The notes below the pieces were generated by a model, which saw nothing but the letters and a program-made list of their open reading frames with translations, was not told the origin of the DNA and searched no databases. Below, in pieces: positions 8,403 through 16,757 of a stretch of 64,000 nucleotides of DNA; positions within the stretch are counted from its first letter, which is position 1; every line of letters starts with the position of its first letter. Location of the stretch: the NCBI RefSeq assembly GCF_002813775.1, contig NZ_CP020372.1, positions 186,001 through 250,000 on the forward strand, in the 5' to 3' direction. The DNA is from Candidatus Thiodictyon syntrophicum. Lineage in GTDB: Bacteria > Pseudomonadota > Gammaproteobacteria > Chromatiales > Chromatiaceae. A program made the translations under genes and the position numbers.

Positions 8403-9055
8403 CGACAAGCCAATTGAAGATGCTCCGCGGGGCCCTGCTGGTCACGACGGCGCTCGGTCTGGCCGGCCTGGGGTCGCTCGCGGCGGCGCGCGGCTTTGGC
8501 GGCGGGGGCTTCGGTGGCGGCTTTGGCGGCGGCGGCTTCCACGGCGGTGGCGGCGGCTTTCGCGACGGCGGGTTCAGCGGCGGCAGTTTCCGCGACGGCG
8601 GCGATGCCTTCGGCGGCGATCGCGCCGATATCGACCGTAGCTTCAGTGCCGACAGCAACGTCAACGTCGACCGCAATGTCAACGTCGACCGCGACGTCAG
8701 CGTCGACCGTTACGGCGATGCCGGGGTGGCGCGCGGGCCGGACGGCTCATTCGCCGCGCGCGGTCCCGGCGGCGATTACGTGGCTCGGGCGCCGGACGGC
8801 GCCGTCGTCGCGGGCGGGCCAAATCGCGGTTACGGCTATGGGGCACCGGGCTGGGGGGGCTATTACGGTGGCGGCGCAGTCGCCGCGGGCGCGGTCGCCG
8901 GTCTGGCGGTCGGTGCCGCGGTGGCCTCCCTGCCGCTGGCCGCCGAGCGGGTCGCCATCGCCAATCAGGAATACTATGTCGATGGCGGCGTCTATTATCA
9001 GCCCTGTTACCAGGGGGCCGTGTTGAATTACTGCGTCGTGCCCAACCCCTACTGA
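8399..9055 (+). CDS. Glycine-rich exported protein paired with DUF2092
   Basis: 218 aa. After a signal peptide (LLVTTALGLAGLGSLAAARG) come G/F-rich repeats (FGGGGFGGGFGG), then a short NVDRN/VSVDR repeat (NVNVDRNVNVDRDVSVDR), a glycine/tyrosine-rich middle, one hydrophobic alanine/valine segment (AAGAVAGLAVGAAVASL) and a cysteine-containing C-terminal YYVDGGVYYQPCYQG. The last motif is common at the end of small exported proteins of this operon type. It is translationally coupled to the DUF2092 gene. Function unknown; likely periplasmic or surface structural. Confidence 0.8.
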   Translation: MTTSQLKMLRGALLVTTALGLAGLGSLAAARGFGGGGFGGGFGGGGFHGGGGGFRDGGFSGGSFRDGGDAFGGDRADIDRSFSADSNVNVDRNVNVDRDVSVDRYGDAGVARGPDGSFAARGPGGDYVARAPDGAVVAGGPNRGYGYGAPGWGGYYGGGAVAAGAVAGLAVGAAVASLPLAAERVAIANQEYYVDGGVYYQPCYQGAVLNYCVVPNPY

Positions 9056-9126
9056 TCCCCTGCTCTTGGCGGCGGCCGATCACCGGCCGCCGACGGGCAG
9101 GGAGACCCGTGAGATAGCCGGGACCC

Positions 9127-9265
9127 TGTGGGAGCGGCTTTCACGGTAACCCGACTGACGCGATTCTTCTCTGCGTCTCTGCGCCTCTGCGTGAGATTCT
9201 TAAGAGATCTCACGCAGAGGCGCAGAGACGCAGAGGCGGTGACCCGCGACGCTCGGGTAACCCGC
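9127..9265. repeat. Composite inverted repeat, CTCTGCGTCTCTGCGCC family
   Basis: TCTCTGCGTCTCTGCGCCTC...GTGAGAT faces its own complement (CTCACGCAGAGGCGCAGAG) across a few bases, making a strong hairpin. The flanking sequence is also repeated: GGGAGCGGC, then TTTCACGGTAACCCGACTGACG on one side, and GGTGACCCGCGACGCT on the other, all present in inverse orientation at 18108-18245. A degenerate single arm lies at 21542-21570. The element ends close to the antiporter pseudogene start. Confidence 0.9.
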
Positions 9266-9322
9266 GAGACCCCGTCGCGGCTAAAGCCGCTCCCACGGGC
9301 GACTGCCATCTTCCGGGGCCTC

Positions 9323-10245
9323 ATGACCAATCACACGCTGATCCTCATCCTGCTGGAGATTGCCGTGATCATCGGGCTGGCGCGGCTCATTGGTCTCGCG
9401 TTCGTGCGCATCAGACAACCCCCGGTCATCGGTGAAATCGTCGCTGGGATCATGTTGGGCCCCTCGCTGCTCGGACTGGTTTCGCCCACGGCCTTTGCGA
9501 CCCTGTTTCCGCCTGCCACGGCGCCGTTTCTCTATCTGCTGGCGCAGCTCGGGCTCATCATCTTTATGTTTCTGGTGGGGCTGGAACTGAGCCCCAACTA
9601 TCTGCGGGGAAAGATCAGGATCGCGGTCATCACCTCCAATGTGAGTATCCTGCTGCCCTTCATGCTCGGCGCCGTCCTGGCCTATACGGTGCTGTTTTCC
9701 ATCAACGACGCGCCCGGCACCTCATTCACCGCCTTCACCCTTATGTCGCCGTCCTGCTGTCGGCCATCGTCACGGAAGGGATCGGCATCGATGTCATCTT
9801 CGGCGGCTTCCTGCTGGGGGTTCTGATGCCGAAGAACACCGGCCTCACCGAGGCGCTGAAGGCCAGGACCGAGACCTTCGTCGCCACCTTCCTGTTGCCG
9901 ATCTTCTTTGCCTACAGCGGGCTCAATACCCATTTCGAGGTCTTGAACAGCCCCTGGCTATGGGGCGTCTGCGGGCTCGTGATCGCCGCAGCGGTCATCG
10001 GCAAATACTCCGGGGTCTATCTCGCCGCCCGCGGCTGCGGCGTCGACCCACCGCAGGCCCGGGCCCTGGGCTTGCTGATGAATACCCGGGGCCTGACCGA
10101 GCTTATCGTGCTCAATATCGGGCTCAAGTTACACGTCATCAGCCCCGTCATCTTCTCCATGTTCGTCCTGATGGCACTGGTTACCACTATCATGACCTCG
10201 CCGTTGCTGCAGCGGGTCTATCCACTGCGCACGGATGAGCGTTGA
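9323..10245 (+). pseudogene. CPA2-type cation:proton antiporter (KefB-like), broken by internal deletion
   Basis: The first frame (9323 to about 9743) encodes normal N-terminal membrane helices of a monovalent cation:H+ antiporter (QPPVIGEIVAGIMLGPSLLG, LIIFMFLVGLEL). After SFTAFTL the reading frame changes. The second frame (from about 9743 to 10245) resumes with VAVLLSAIVTEGIGIDVIFG, GFLLGVLMPKNTG and the usual C-terminal helices (TRGLTELIVLNIGL). The central helices holding the GxSxSxTAFPVLA and the ion-binding D-D region are gone, about 110 residues. The join is both a deletion and a frame change, so no functional transporter is expected. Confidence 0.88.
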
Positions 10246-10271
10246 TGCGCTGGGCGAATACTATTCGCACC

Positions 10272-10376
10272 GTTGTCGTTGTCGTTGTCGTAATCGATGT
10301 TATCGTAGCGCCCCGGATTCTCTCGCACCCCAAATCGCATCGCTTCTTCGATTACGATCACGACAACGACAACGAC
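10272..10376. repeat. Inverted repeat, GTTGTCGTTGTCGTAATCGA family
   Basis: CGTTGTCGTTGTCGTTGTCG...AATCGA at 10272-10297 faces TCGATTACGATCACGACAAC...GAC at 10348-10376. A second copy lies at 62794-62855. The arms are themselves runs of a GTTGTC hexamer, so copy number within an arm can slip. Confidence 0.9.
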
Positions 10377-10426
10377 GATGGTGCTCGTGTTTAACTTGTT
10401 CTTGACTCGTTACTGACCTTCCACAA

Positions 10427-11623
10427 TCACCCCTTCACACACACCACCTGCTTGAGCGTATGCACCACCTCGACCAGGTCCGCCTGGTTCGCCATGACCT
10501 GGTCGATGTCCTTGTAGGCGCCTGGGATCTCGTCGATCACGCCCTTGTCCTTGCGGCAGATGACGCCCTGGGTCTGGGCCGCCAGGTCGGCAACGGTGAA
10601 CTGGTGCTCGGCCGCGGTGCGGCTCATGCGCCGTCCCGCGCCGTGGGCGCAGGAGCAGAAGCTGTCGGGGTTGCCTTTGCCGCGCACGATATAGCTGCGC
10701 GCGCCCATGCTGCCGGGGATGATTCCCAGATCGTCCGCCCGCGCCCGGATGGCCCCCTTGCGCGTCACCCAGACGTTCTCGTTGAAGTGGTGCTCCCGCT
10801 CCACATAGTTGTGGTGACAGTTGATCACCGCCTGGGTCGCCTGGAAGGCCGGCAGGTGCCGGGCGAGTGCCGCGAGGACCAGCGTCATCATCTGGTCGCG
10901 GTTCTCCCGCGCATAGGACTGGGCCCACGAGACCGCCGCCACATAGTCGTCGAAGTGCTCACTGCCCTCCGGAAAATAGGCGAGATCGCGGTCCGGCAAT
11001 TGGATGAACCAGCGCTCCATGTCGCGCCGCGCCAATTCGATGAAGTAATGACCGATGGCGTTGCCGATACCGCGGCTGCCCGAGTGCAGCATGACCCAGA
11101 CCTGCCCCGACTCATCCAGACAGACCTCGATGAAGTGGTTGCCCCCGCCGAGCGTGCCCATCTGGTTCACCCAGTTGGAGAAGCGCCCGAAGGCCTTGAG
11201 CAGTTGCGGATGCTTCTGCGTCATCGCGGTCAGGGCGGCATCGAAGGGCCGGGCCGACTCGGTCAGGGCGCGGTCATCCTTATGCTGGTTGCGCCCGACC
11301 GGCACGTCGCGGCTGATCTGGTCGAAGACCTTCTTCAGCGAGTGCTCGTCGATCTGTTCAGCGGTGAGCGAGGTCCGCACCGCCGCCATGCCGCAGCCGA
11401 TATCCACCCCCACCGCGGCCGGGATGATCGCCTTGTGGGTGGCGATGACCGAGCCGATGGTGGCACCGATACCACCGTGCACGTCGGGCATGGCGGCAAC
11501 ATGACGGTGGATGAAGGGCATCTTGGAGAGATTCACCAACTGCGAGCGCGCATAGGCGTCCAGCTCGTCGGTCCAGACCTTGACGGGCTTCTCGCCCTCG
11601 GTAATCACTTGCTTGATGGGCAT
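10427..11623 (-). CDS. rtcB: RNA-splicing ligase RtcB
   Basis: 398 aa from ATG 11623 (MPIKQVITEGEKPVKVWTDE). A longer open frame continues upstream but reads a repeat-derived leader (MIKAPAR...), so this start is preferred. RtcB joins 2',3'-cyclic phosphate and 5'-OH RNA ends in a GTP- and Mn-dependent reaction. Motifs: GVDIGCGM with the metal-binding Cys77, GTLGGGNHFIE, HSGSRGIGNAIG, SMGARSYIVRG and CSCAHGAGRRMSR with the guanylated histidine, ending with the IPGAYKDIDQVM block. No archease or RtcR regulator gene is adjacent. Confidence 0.96.
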   Translation of the reverse strand: MPIKQVITEGEKPVKVWTDELDAYARSQLVNLSKMPFIHRHVAAMPDVHGGIGATIGSVIATHKAIIPAAVGVDIGCGMAAVRTSLTAEQIDEHSLKKVFDQISRDVPVGRNQHKDDRALTESARPFDAALTAMTQKHPQLLKAFGRFSNWVNQMGTLGGGNHFIEVCLDESGQVWVMLHSGSRGIGNAIGHYFIELARRDMERWFIQLPDRDLAYFPEGSEHFDDYVAAVSWAQSYARENRDQMMTLVLAALARHLPAFQATQAVINCHHNYVEREHHFNENVWVTRKGAIRARADDLGIIPGSMGARSYIVRGKGNPDSFCSCAHGAGRRMSRTAAEHQFTVADLAAQTQGVICRKDKGVIDEIPGAYKDIDQVMANQADLVEVVHTLKQVVCVKG

Positions 11624-11852
11624 GGTTGCCTCCCGTGGCCCTCGTTTGGTGTGCTTGGGTCTGCAAAAAACGTCGGTCTGCGCGGGGCGCGGGAGCCGCA
11701 GCGTCCGATGACCATGGCTCGACGCTACAGCAGTCCAGTCGGCGTCGCGCGCCTGGACGCCGGACCCGGCGACTGGCGACTCGCGACCCAGGATATCGTA
11801 GTGGGTTCGTCTCCTGGGGTTCCAACGGGGATAGTTGCACAGTCTCGCCGGG

Positions 11853-12005
11853 GCCTTGATCATAGTTCCGGTGGCGACCCTGACCGGTTCCGAAATTTCT
11901 TGACAGGATTAACAAGATTTACAAGATTGAAAGCAAATAACATCTTGTAAATACTGTTAATCCTGTCTAAATGTCTTGGCTTCGCGCTCGTCGTGCGGCT
12001 CGGGA
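11853..12005. repeat. Composite inverted repeat, GACAGGATTAACAAGATT family
   Basis: Starts with the 22-bp boundary motif (11853-11872), then CCGAAATTTCTTGACAGGAT at about 11890-11910 facing TACTGTTAATCCTGTCTAAA at about 11951-11970, then TTCGCGCTCG. The entire module is present in reverse orientation at about 15440-15587 with the same order of parts. The core hairpin (TAATCCTGTC) is a sequence type scattered through many bacterial genomes. Confidence 0.88.
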
Positions 12006-12101
12006 CCGCCCCCGCAAGACCTCATTCCTGCCGATGCTGGCAGGAACGACGATCGACGCCCTCGCGCCCGAAACCATCTCGCGACCCTGGAGCCCTTCCC
12101 C

Positions 12102-14384
12102 ATGCCCGAGCTCGCCGCCGCACTCGCCAAATGCCTGGCCCGGGTCCAACGCCCCGGCGCCTTCTATGCCACCGGCACCTTCGACATACACCCGCCCCGG
12201 CTCGAGATCGAAGGGGTCGGCCCCATCGCCCTCCCGCTCCAGTCGGCGCAGGCCGAGCAACTCAAGTCCGTCGCCGAGCAGGCACCCTATGGACGCGGCA
12301 CCGAGACGCTGGTGGACACCCAGGTCCGGCGCACCTGGCAGATCGACGCCGAGCGGATGCGGATCACCGGCCGGCGCTGGGCCGAGGACCTGGCGTCCGT
12401 GGTGGCCCGGATCAGCGCGACCTTCGGCATCGCTGGCCGGGTGGAGGCCGAACTCTACAAGCTGCTGGTCTACGAACAAGGCAGTTTCTTCCTCGCGCAC
12501 CGCGATACCGAGAAGTCGCCCGGGATGTTCGCAACGCTCGTCGTCGTCCTGCCCGGTGACTTCGAGGGCGGCGAGCTGATGGTGCGTCACCGCGGTCAGG
12601 AGGTCCGGCTCGACCTGCATCGCGACGAACCGTCCGAGGCCGCCTTTGCCGCCTTCTACGCGGACTGTCTGCATGAGGTCCTGCCCATCCATTCCGGCCA
12701 CCGGCTGACCCTGATCTACAATCTGATTCGTCCGCAGGGTGAACCCCTCCCGCAACTACCCGATTACGATGCCGAGCAGGCCCAGGCAACCGACCTGCTG
12801 AGCGCTTGGGGCCGGGCGCTCGACGCGTCGCAGGACCTGGCCGCCGCGGTACCGCTCAAGCTGGTCTATCCGCTGGAGCACGCCTATACGCCGGCCGAAT
12901 TGGGATTCGATACCCTCAAGGGCGCGGATGCGGCGGTCGCCGCCGTGGTCAGCGCCGCCGCCCGCGCGGCCGACTGCGACCTCTTCCTGGCCCTGGCGAG
13001 TGTGGAGGAATCCGGCTGGGCCGAATCCACCGGCGATTGGCACGACCCCGACTATGAGATCGGCGAGGTCACCGACAGCAACGAGTCGCTGCATGACTGG
13101 CGCCACCCGGACGGCAGCCGCCCGGCCATGGGCTCCCTGCCCTTCTTCGGCGACGAGGTCGCGCCGCCGGGCGCCTTCGAGGTGCGCGACGATTCGGAGC
13201 CCGAGTTTTCCGAGGCGACCGGCAACGCCGGCGCCTCCTTCGAGCGCCTCTATCAATGCGCCGCGCTGGTCCTCTGGCCCCGGACCAACCGGGCGGCCGT
13301 CCTGGCGGCCGGGGGGCTGGCGGTCAGCCTGCCCTTCCTGGACGAGTTGGTGCGGCAATGGCAAGCGGCCGGCCAGCCCCCCGAGGACCCGTTGCGCGCC
13401 GAGGCGCGCACACTCGCCGCCCGGATCAGCACCGCCTGGCCAACGGACGACTGGGCGCGCAAACACGCGAGCGAGGCCGGCCAGACCCGGATGCTGCTCG
13501 ATGCCCTGGCGCGGCTGGACGACCCCGAGTGCGCCGCGGTCTTCGTGGCCGGACAATCCGCCGCCGGGGCCTATGGCCCGCAAGACAACGAATCGCTCGC
13601 GGCCATGCTCGCCCGGCTGCCGACGGCGCGCGCCGCCGACCTACTGGCGGCCATCGTCGCCGGCAATGCAGGGCGTCAACCGGCCGCCTGCGCGGACCTG
13701 CTCGCCCGCGTGAGCGCGGACCCCGCGGGCGACCCCGAGCCCTGGCGCGCCGCGGCACTCGCGCTGCTCGCCGCACTCACCACCGAGGCGCAGCCGCCAG
13801 CCAGCCCGGACCCCCGTTTCATCGATCCCCGCCAACGCCGCGCGCCCCCGACGCCGGACCTGGTCGTCCAGACCCTGACCGCGCTCGCGCGCATCGACCC
13901 ATCGCTGGCCGACCGGGCGCTCGACCATTTTATGGCCAATTCGGTGCGCTACGGCATGGACAACATCCTGCTTCCCGCCGCCCTCATTCTGAAGGGCGCG
14001 ACCGCTGCGGGTCCGCGACCCACCGCCATCGACGCACTGCTAAAGGCAGCACTCACCCACCTGGACCAACGCATCGCCGAACCGCTGGAACCCCCGGCGG
14101 ACCTGAGCCGCCCGGCCAAGCTCAGCTGCTCCTGCAGCTATTGCCAGAGACTCTCGCGTTTTCTCGCCTCCCCCATGGAATCGGTCTGGAAGCTCAAGGC
14201 CGCGGAGGCCGAGCGCAACCATGTGACCGAGGTGGTGAGACGCAGCAACAGCGATCTCGATCTGGCGACCGACAAGAAGGGGCGACCCTATACCCTGGTC
14301 TGCACCAAGAACCAGGCGAGCTATGAGCGGCGGGTGCGGCAGCGGGCGCAGGATTTGGAGCAGCGGGGGCGGTTGGGGGGTTGA
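12102..14384 (+). CDS. Large 2-oxoglutarate/Fe(II)-dependent oxygenase (prolyl-hydroxylase fold)
   Basis: 760 aa from ATG 12102; the frame is open further upstream but only through repeat sequence. The N-terminal 220 residues form the oxygenase: TEAELYKLLVYEQG-like EAELYKLLVYEQGSFFLAHRD gives the H-x-D iron ligands (about H133, D135), GDFEGGELMVRHRGQ follows, and the distal histidine and 2OG-binding arginine lie in HSGHRLTLIYNLIRP (about H200/R201). The remaining 540 residues are an Ala/Leu-rich helical region ending in a cysteine cluster (CSCSYCQRL). The family is widespread but uncharacterised; protein substrates are likely (inference). Confidence 0.83.
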   Translation: MPELAAALAKCLARVQRPGAFYATGTFDIHPPRLEIEGVGPIALPLQSAQAEQLKSVAEQAPYGRGTETLVDTQVRRTWQIDAERMRITGRRWAEDLASVVARISATFGIAGRVEAELYKLLVYEQGSFFLAHRDTEKSPGMFATLVVVLPGDFEGGELMVRHRGQEVRLDLHRDEPSEAAFAAFYADCLHEVLPIHSGHRLTLIYNLIRPQGEPLPQLPDYDAEQAQATDLLSAWGRALDASQDLAAAVPLKLVYPLEHAYTPAELGFDTLKGADAAVAAVVSAAARAADCDLFLALASVEESGWAESTGDWHDPDYEIGEVTDSNESLHDWRHPDGSRPAMGSLPFFGDEVAPPGAFEVRDDSEPEFSEATGNAGASFERLYQCAALVLWPRTNRAAVLAAGGLAVSLPFLDELVRQWQAAGQPPEDPLRAEARTLAARISTAWPTDDWARKHASEAGQTRMLLDALARLDDPECAAVFVAGQSAAGAYGPQDNESLAAMLARLPTARAADLLAAIVAGNAGRQPAACADLLARVSADPAGDPEPWRAAALALLAALTTEAQPPASPDPRFIDPRQRRAPPTPDLVVQTLTALARIDPSLADRALDHFMANSVRYGMDNILLPAALILKGATAAGPRPTAIDALLKAALTHLDQRIAEPLEPPADLSRPAKLSCSCSYCQRLSRFLASPMESVWKLKAAEAERNHVTEVVRRSNSDLDLATDKKGRPYTLVCTKNQASYERRVRQRAQDLEQRGRLGG

Positions 14385-14697
14385 CCAGGGCTGCCAGTCG
14401 GTCCGCATGGGCCTGGCTGTCCGGCGGTCTTGATTGTCGTTTTAGTTGTAGCGAACAGGAGGTCGAGGCTTTAGCCGGTCGACGGCGCGTCAGCGCGCCC
14501 CGGGTCCGGCTAAAGCCTCGACCTCCGGTGTGGGCCGAGGGGCAGCGGCCGGAACGATGATCAAGCCCCGAGAGCCTCACGCACGACTTCGGGGTGCCTG
14601 CGCGCGATGCGAATCAGCGCCTGTGCGGCACCAGCTGCATGGCTCCGCCCAGCGAGTATACTGACGAGCAACCCGACACCGAGACGCGGAGGCCACC
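14385..14697. repeat. Intergenic hairpin (GGTCGAGGCTTTAGCCGG) plus boundary motif
   Basis: GGAGGTCGAGGCTTTAGCCG at 14458-14478 faces CGGCTAAAGCCTCGACCTCC at 14507-14526, and a copy of the 22-bp motif (GGCCGGAACGATGATCAAG) follows at 14547. The last 100 nt before 14698 should hold the promoter of the UPF0175 gene; its ribosome site GGAGG lies about 8 nt before a GTG start. Confidence 0.8.
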
Positions 14698-14967
14698 GTG
14701 GCATCAGCACAGATCGAGATCCCTGAAGATGTTCTGGATTCGGCGCGCCTGACCCCGGCTGAAGCCAAACGGGAGCTGGCAGTCGCCCTCTATGCGCAAC
14801 GGCGGCTGTCGGCGGGCAAGGCCCGAGCCTGGGCCGGGTTATCCCTGTGGGAATTCCGACAATTGTCTGCGTCCCGGGGCATACCGGTCGATTTTGATGA
14901 GGCCGAACTGGCGGAGGACCTCAAGGCCATCGATCAATGGGAGCGTTCGCACGGCATTGAGCCGTGA
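14698..14967 (+). CDS. UPF0175 family protein (putative antitoxin)
   Basis: 89 aa with a GTG start preceded by GGAGG. Sequence IEIPEDVLDSARLTPAEAKRELAVALYAQRRLSAGKARAWAGLSLWEFRQLSASRGIPV is a textbook UPF0175 protein: a helix-turn-helix-like segment (AGKARAWAGLSLWEFRQLL). These genes are nearly always followed by a DUF3368 PIN-like toxin. Here only the toxin's C-terminal half remains, so this antitoxin is effectively orphaned. Confidence 0.93.
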   Translation: MASAQIEIPEDVLDSARLTPAEAKRELAVALYAQRRLSAGKARAWAGLSLWEFRQLSASRGIPVDFDEAELAEDLKAIDQWERSHGIEP

Positions 14968-15235
14968 TCTCGACGCCGGCGAGGCCGCAAGCATCGCGCT
15001 CGCACTGGAGCTTTCGGCCGAACTGATCCTGATCGATGAACTGGACGGTCGCCATCAGGCCAGGCGACAAGGGCTTACAACTATGGGCGTCGCGGGCGTT
15101 CTGCTGCTTGCGAAACGGCAGCGGCTTATCGAGGTGGTTAAACCCTTGCTCGACGATCTACGCCTTCGAGCGCGCTTCTGGCTCAGTCACTCTGTTTACG
15201 AACAGGTTCTCGCAAAGGCCGGAGAATCCCTGTAA
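14957..15235 (+). pseudogene. DUF3368 (PIN-like) toxin, N-terminal half deleted
   Basis: The frame begins at a TTG overlapping the UPF0175 stop and reads RDLDAGEAASIALALELSAE, LILIDELDGRHQARRQGLT, then GVLLLAKRQRLIEVVKPLLD. This is the C-terminal half of DUF3368, from the DAGE motif onward. The N-terminal half, with the first catalytic aspartate (VSDTSPL region), is missing. The deletion ends inside the last codons of the antitoxin gene. The TTG could still allow a 92-aa peptide coupled to the antitoxin, but it should lack nuclease activity. Confidence 0.82.
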
Positions 15236-15351
15236 GCAGTGCGGCAACGGGGTAATGGGGGTCAGTATCCTTCAACAATGGGCTGGCTCGTGAAGGCTAC
15301 TGACCCGCTGACCCCTTTACCCTCGCCGTTCCGGCCAGCGGCCACCTCTTG

Positions 15352-15407
15352 GAGTCCAAGGCTTCAGCCTTGGCCCTGTGCATCCAAGGCTGACGCCTTG
15401 GACTTCC
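15352..15407. repeat. Hairpin repeat, CCAAGGCTTCAGCCTTGG family
   Basis: GAGTCCAAGGCTTCAGCCTTGG (each half itself a palindrome) and its complement CCAAGGCTGACGCCTTGGACT separated by CCCTGTGCAT. A near-identical copy is at 21700-21755. Both copies are followed by the 22-bp boundary motif (15418 and 21766). Confidence 0.92.
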
Positions 15408-15417
15408 GCCCCGGGGT

Positions 15418-15587
15418 GGCCGGAACGCTGATCAAGACCCCGCACAGCGAGCGCGAAACCAGGATGTTTAGACAGGATTAACAAGATTTACAAGATGCTA
15501 TTCGTTTTCCATCTTCTAAATCTTGTTAATCCTGTCAAGAAATTTCGGGACCGGCTCAGCGTCGCGGCCGGAACCATGATCAAGGCC
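15418..15587. repeat. Composite repeat, inverted second copy of the 11853-12005 module
   Basis: Bounded on both sides by the 22-bp motif (15418-15439 and 15566-15587). Inside are TTTAGACAGGATTAACAAGA (15468-) and CTTGTTAATCCTGTCAAGAA (15523-15542), followed by TTTCGGGACCGGCTCAGCGT. Read on the minus strand this matches the element at 11853-12005 part for part. Confidence 0.88.
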
Positions 15588-15644
15588 CGTGACACCGGTT
15601 CAGAGACTGGGCAAGTATTCGCTGCCGGCCCGATCCGCGTGCGA

Positions 15645-15740
15645 TTTGTAGGCTGGGTAGAGCGCAGCGAAACCCAGCAATCAACGCCTTAGGCGCGCGC
15701 AAACGATGGGTTTCGCTGCGCTCTACCCATCCTACGGGAA
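15645..15740. repeat. Inverted pair of the GGTAGAGCGCAGCGAAACCCA repeat
   Basis: TAGGCTGGGTAGAGCGCAGC (about 15645) and GGGTTTCGCTGCGCTCTACC (about 15710) face one another. Single arms recur at 4340 and 28155. The rest of the 15236-15963 gap shows no supported gene. Confidence 0.85.
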
Positions 15741-15963
15741 TACTTGCCCAGTCTCTTCAGCGATGTCACGCATGTGTGCGTCGCTGTGCGCCTTGAATGT
15801 CGGCAGTCGGAGCGATTAGCAAGGCAGGATCGGGGAGAATCAGGTCGTACAGGGTATATGCGCGGTTCGGTCTGGAGAGAACGGACAAGCGCATTAAGTA
15901 TACTTTTCCCCATCGTTTCCTTCGTCCGCGGAGTTCCCTGATTTTATTGAGCCTGGCACTTTC

Positions 15964-16437
15964 CTAATTGGTGGCTGCTTGCCTTGCGCCTGTGTTCGCA
16001 AGGCTACGCAGCCAGAGTAGGTAGCCGACGACTACGCCCAAAGGAACCTTGAGGTATGAGAGACCGACGCGCCACCAGGAAATGTCTTGACCCGGACTTC
16101 CTCCAATTACGAGCGCAAGCCAAAGTATGGTTAGTGTCAGCACGACCCAACGAATGTGTCGACCTGATAGGCCGTATACAACACGCCCAAGTACGACCCC
16201 ACTGCCAAACCAGATGAGCTGAACAAACAACCACTCTCCTGAAAGCGGTGAGTATGGGCCTGGCGGTGGGGGGGCGTAGGGGACCCCGTAGACAGCAGCC
16301 CAGACAAAGGGACGGATTGCCCAATACATGAGACTGAGCAGGAAAGCAGCGAAGGCAAATGCTGCTAGCCCGAATCCGAGACCGGCCCAATAGCCATTTG
16401 GCAGACGATTGAGGACGCGCGCGAAAAGTGGAGTCAT
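15964..16437 (-). CDS. Hypothetical integral membrane protein
   Basis: 157 aa with four predicted membrane segments: GLGFGLAAFAFAAFLLSLMY, WLFVQLIWFGSGVVLGRVVYG, WVVLTLTILWLALVIGG and a C-terminal LKVPLGVVVGYLLWL. A proline-rich loop (PYAPPPPGPYSPL) lies between segments one and two. I do not recognise the family. No neighbour on the same strand within 200 nt. The ATG start has no strong ribosome site. Confidence 0.55.
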   Translation of the reverse strand: MTPLFARVLNRLPNGYWAGLGFGLAAFAFAAFLLSLMYWAIRPFVWAAVYGVPYAPPPPGPYSPLSGEWLFVQLIWFGSGVVLGRVVYGLSGRHIRWVVLTLTILWLALVIGGSPGQDISWWRVGLSYLKVPLGVVVGYLLWLRSLANTGARQAATN

Positions 16438-16493
16438 GGCATTTGTGACGCCTAAGGTTAAGTGAAGCGGCGCGCTGTTGCTTGGGGATTAAG

Positions 16494-16510
16494 TATACTG
16501 TCCCCGGAAT
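16494..16510. repeat. TATACTGTCCCCGGAAT motif, second copy
   Basis: Identical core to 5933-5950. Here it runs directly into the broken PIN gene, so it marks the truncation point. Confidence 0.6.
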
Positions 16511-16757
16511 TCCCAAAGCCGAGGAGTCCGAAACGTTCCGAACCGGGCGAATGCCCAATGCGGCCCGCCTGGATGCCTTGCACGTAGCCTCCGCGGCAGT
16601 CGGCGGAGTGGAATACCGGCTGGTGCAGAACTGTCGACATATTGCTAACGCCCATGTCCTGCCGCGCGTTTATGACTTGCTGGAAGAACTCGGATTTCCG
16701 CGGTTATTAATCTGCACGCCCGCCGAATTCCTGGGAGACCCGAACAATGGCGATTAA
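16510..16757 (+). pseudogene. PIN-domain toxin remnant (C-terminal half)
   Basis: The frame reads RMPNAARLDALHVASAAVGG, VEYRLVQNCRHIANAHVLPR, then a LICTPAEFLGD tail, matching the second half of the PIN protein at 5400-5879 (ASEDALHIAIATVHFSDYLL, WNCHHIAN, FICTPEELIG). The first catalytic acidic residue and half the fold are missing; upstream sequence is the TATACTGTCCCCGGAAT repeat. A TTG at 16482 inside the repeat could start translation, but the product would not be a complete PIN domain. Confidence 0.78.

Noticed and set aside
8496-9026. Alternative Ala/Ser/Thr-rich frame inside the glycine-rich gene
   Set aside because: Frame-shifted reading of glycine codons (GGC to GCG); the glycine-rich frame has a signal peptide and is coupled to the DUF2092 gene.
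10460-11950. 496-aa plus-strand frame opposite rtcB
   Set aside because: Antisense of a clear RtcB; composition rich in H/R/V/G typical of antisense reading in high-GC DNA.
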